A DNA stretch of 64,000 nt, taken from positions 90,889 through 154,888 of the forward strand of contig CAVVSK010000020.1 in assembly GCA_963750965.1 (NCBI GenBank), written 5' to 3'. The translations under genes and the position numbers were made by a program. Of the stretch, positions 62,994-64,000 are shown piece by piece. The DNA is from CANKHA01 sp963750965. GTDB lineage: Bacteria > Pseudomonadota > Alphaproteobacteria > Rhizobiales > Xanthobacteraceae. Numbering within the stretch: position 1 is the stretch's first letter; each line of letters starts with the position of its first letter. Below the pieces are notes generated by a model that saw only the letters and a program-made list of their open reading frames with translations, had not been told where the DNA came from and searched no databases.

Positions 62994-64000
62994 CTAAGCC
63001 TCGATGGCGAGAAAGCTCGCGGTAAAGCCCGGACCAAGCGCGGACAGAACGGCGCTGCCGGAAAATCCCTGCTTGAGCGTCTGCTCCAGCACAAACATCA
63101 CGGTCGGCGCCGACATGTTGCCATAGTCGCGCAGCACGCGGCGCTCAGCGCGCAGTGTCCCGGTTTGCAATTCCAGCGCGGCTTCCACCGCCTCCAGCAC
63201 CTTCGCGCCGCCGGGATGGCAGATGAAGCGCGTCGTCCCGTTCAGGCCTTCGTTCTTGAGAAAGCGGCGCGCCGGAGCCGCCAGGCGCTGCTCGACGAAG
63301 CGCGGCAGCGAACGCGAGAGCATGACGCCGAAGCCGATCGGGTCCACGGACCATCCCATCACATCGAGCGTGCCGGGCCACAAATGCTCGCGCGCCGCCC
63401 CGATCTGTAACTCGCCCGGGTCGCTACCTCTGCTCAGTACCGCGGCGGCCGCGCCGTCGCCGAACAGAGCCGAGGCAATGACGTCGGCCTTGGTGATACG
63501 GTCGCGGCGAAAGGCCAGCGAGCAAAGCTCGACCACGACCACCAGCACGACAGCGCCGGGACGTGCACGCGCCAGCTGCGAGCCGATCGCCAGTCCGGAC
63601 ACACCTCCGGCGCAGCCGAGCCCAAAGACGGGAATTCGCTGCACGTTTGCGCGGAAGGCCAACCGTTTTGCCACGCGCGCTTCAATGCTTGGGGTGGCGA
63701 TGCCGGTGGAGGAAACGGTCACAACAACATCGACGTCGCGGGCCGAAAGTTTCGCGCGCTTCAGCGCCTTTTCCGCGACCTCAATAAAAAGCGCGTCGGC
63801 GCCCTCGAGATAGGCCTTGGTCCGCTGCGGCCAGTCGCGCTGCTCGTCGAACCACTCGATTGGACGGACGGAATAGCGCCGCTCGATCCCCGCATTGGTA
63901 AAGACATCGATCAGACCAGGATAGCGATCGAACAGACGCTTGAAGAGGCTGTGCATGCGCCTTGCGACCTCGGCCTGGTCGAGCGGATACGGCGGCACTG
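62994..64000 (-). CDS. Type III polyketide synthase, 5' end outside window
   Basis: At least 335 residues visible; the frame is open to the window edge, and family length (about 350-360) implies only a few residues missing. The catalytic triad is present: Cys in VFGLGCAGGVSG, His in FICHPGGAKV and Asn in YGNMSAPTVMFVLE. FGFGVML-like GFGVMLSRSLP and the end GPGFTASFLAIEA are typical. It condenses a fatty-acyl or other starter with malonyl-CoA to an alkylpyrone or alkylresorcinol. It is adjacent to the ICMT-type gene. Confidence 0.92.
   Translation of the reverse strand, partial: VPPYPLDQAEVARRMHSLFKRLFDRYPGLIDVFTNAGIERRYSVRPIEWFDEQRDWPQRTKAYLEGADALFIEVAEKALKRAKLSARDVDVVVTVSSTGIATPSIEARVAKRLAFRANVQRIPVFGLGCAGGVSGLAIGSQLARARPGAVVLVVVVELCSLAFRRDRITKADVIASALFGDGAAAAVLSRGSDPGELQIGAAREHLWPGTLDVMGWSVDPIGFGVMLSRSLPRFVEQRLAAPARRFLKNEGLNGTTRFICHPGGAKVLEAVEAALELQTGTLRAERRVLRDYGNMSAPTVMFVLEQTLKQGFSGSAVLSALGPGFTASFLAIEA

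Overview
The window looks like the chromosome of a high-GC alphaproteobacterium of the order Hyphomicrobiales (Rhizobiales). The evidence is a gcrA cell-cycle regulator, a complete phoR-pstSCAB-phoU-phoB operon, a class I lysyl-tRNA synthetase, metZ behind a SAM-II riboswitch, a long-form dcd, a DUF6460 membrane protein and an opgC operon. The genus cannot be fixed from sequence alone.

Layout. 1-10.4 kb is housekeeping: the 3' end of an ATP-dependent DNA ligase, an S24-type regulator, a Tat-exported protein, TauE/SafE exporter, lysS (class I), a solute-binding protein, SCO protein, pirin, a dihydrodipicolinate-synthase-family enzyme and an iron/polyamine-type binding protein. 10.6-15.6 kb is accessory: two unrecognised genes (one an extreme glycine-repeat protein) lie next to a 45-bp copy of the 3' half of tRNA-Gly(CCC). 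The intact tRNA is 3.17 kb further on, so 12313-15529 has the shape of an integrated element that lacks an integrase. 15.7-26.3 kb is core again: dcd, SAM-II riboswitch plus metZ, opgC with two SGNH-hydrolase genes, apaG, hslO, argF-argD, gcrA. 26.3-33 kb is the phosphate operon, with a three-repeat Pho box before pstS and a frameshift inside pstC.

34.9-60.3 kb is a Wzx/Wzy-type exopolysaccharide locus: polysaccharide deacetylases, an ATP-grasp/tyrosine-phosphatase fusion, flippase, ExoF-like outer-membrane export protein, O-antigen-ligase-type polymerase, a Wzz-like co-polymerase, a BY-kinase-like protein without a P-loop, several GT4 and one GT2 glycosyltransferases, WecB epimerase, a methyltransferase and the initiating sugar transferase. 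It is rearranged. It holds two near-identical DUF4091/GH123-like genes in direct orientation 13.6 kb apart, a flippase remnant, an opposite-strand GC-rich insert of two genes, and four frameshifted genes.

60.3-64 kb starts with small unknown genes, a tRNA-Pro-like 3' fragment and a decayed gene copy (another island border), then tRNA-Arg(ACG), and ends in an isoprenylcysteine-methyltransferase-family gene next to a type III polyketide synthase cut by the window edge. Five single-base indels break genes here. Two of them would restore GANTC sites if corrected, so consensus error at methylated sites must be excluded before they are called pseudogenes.
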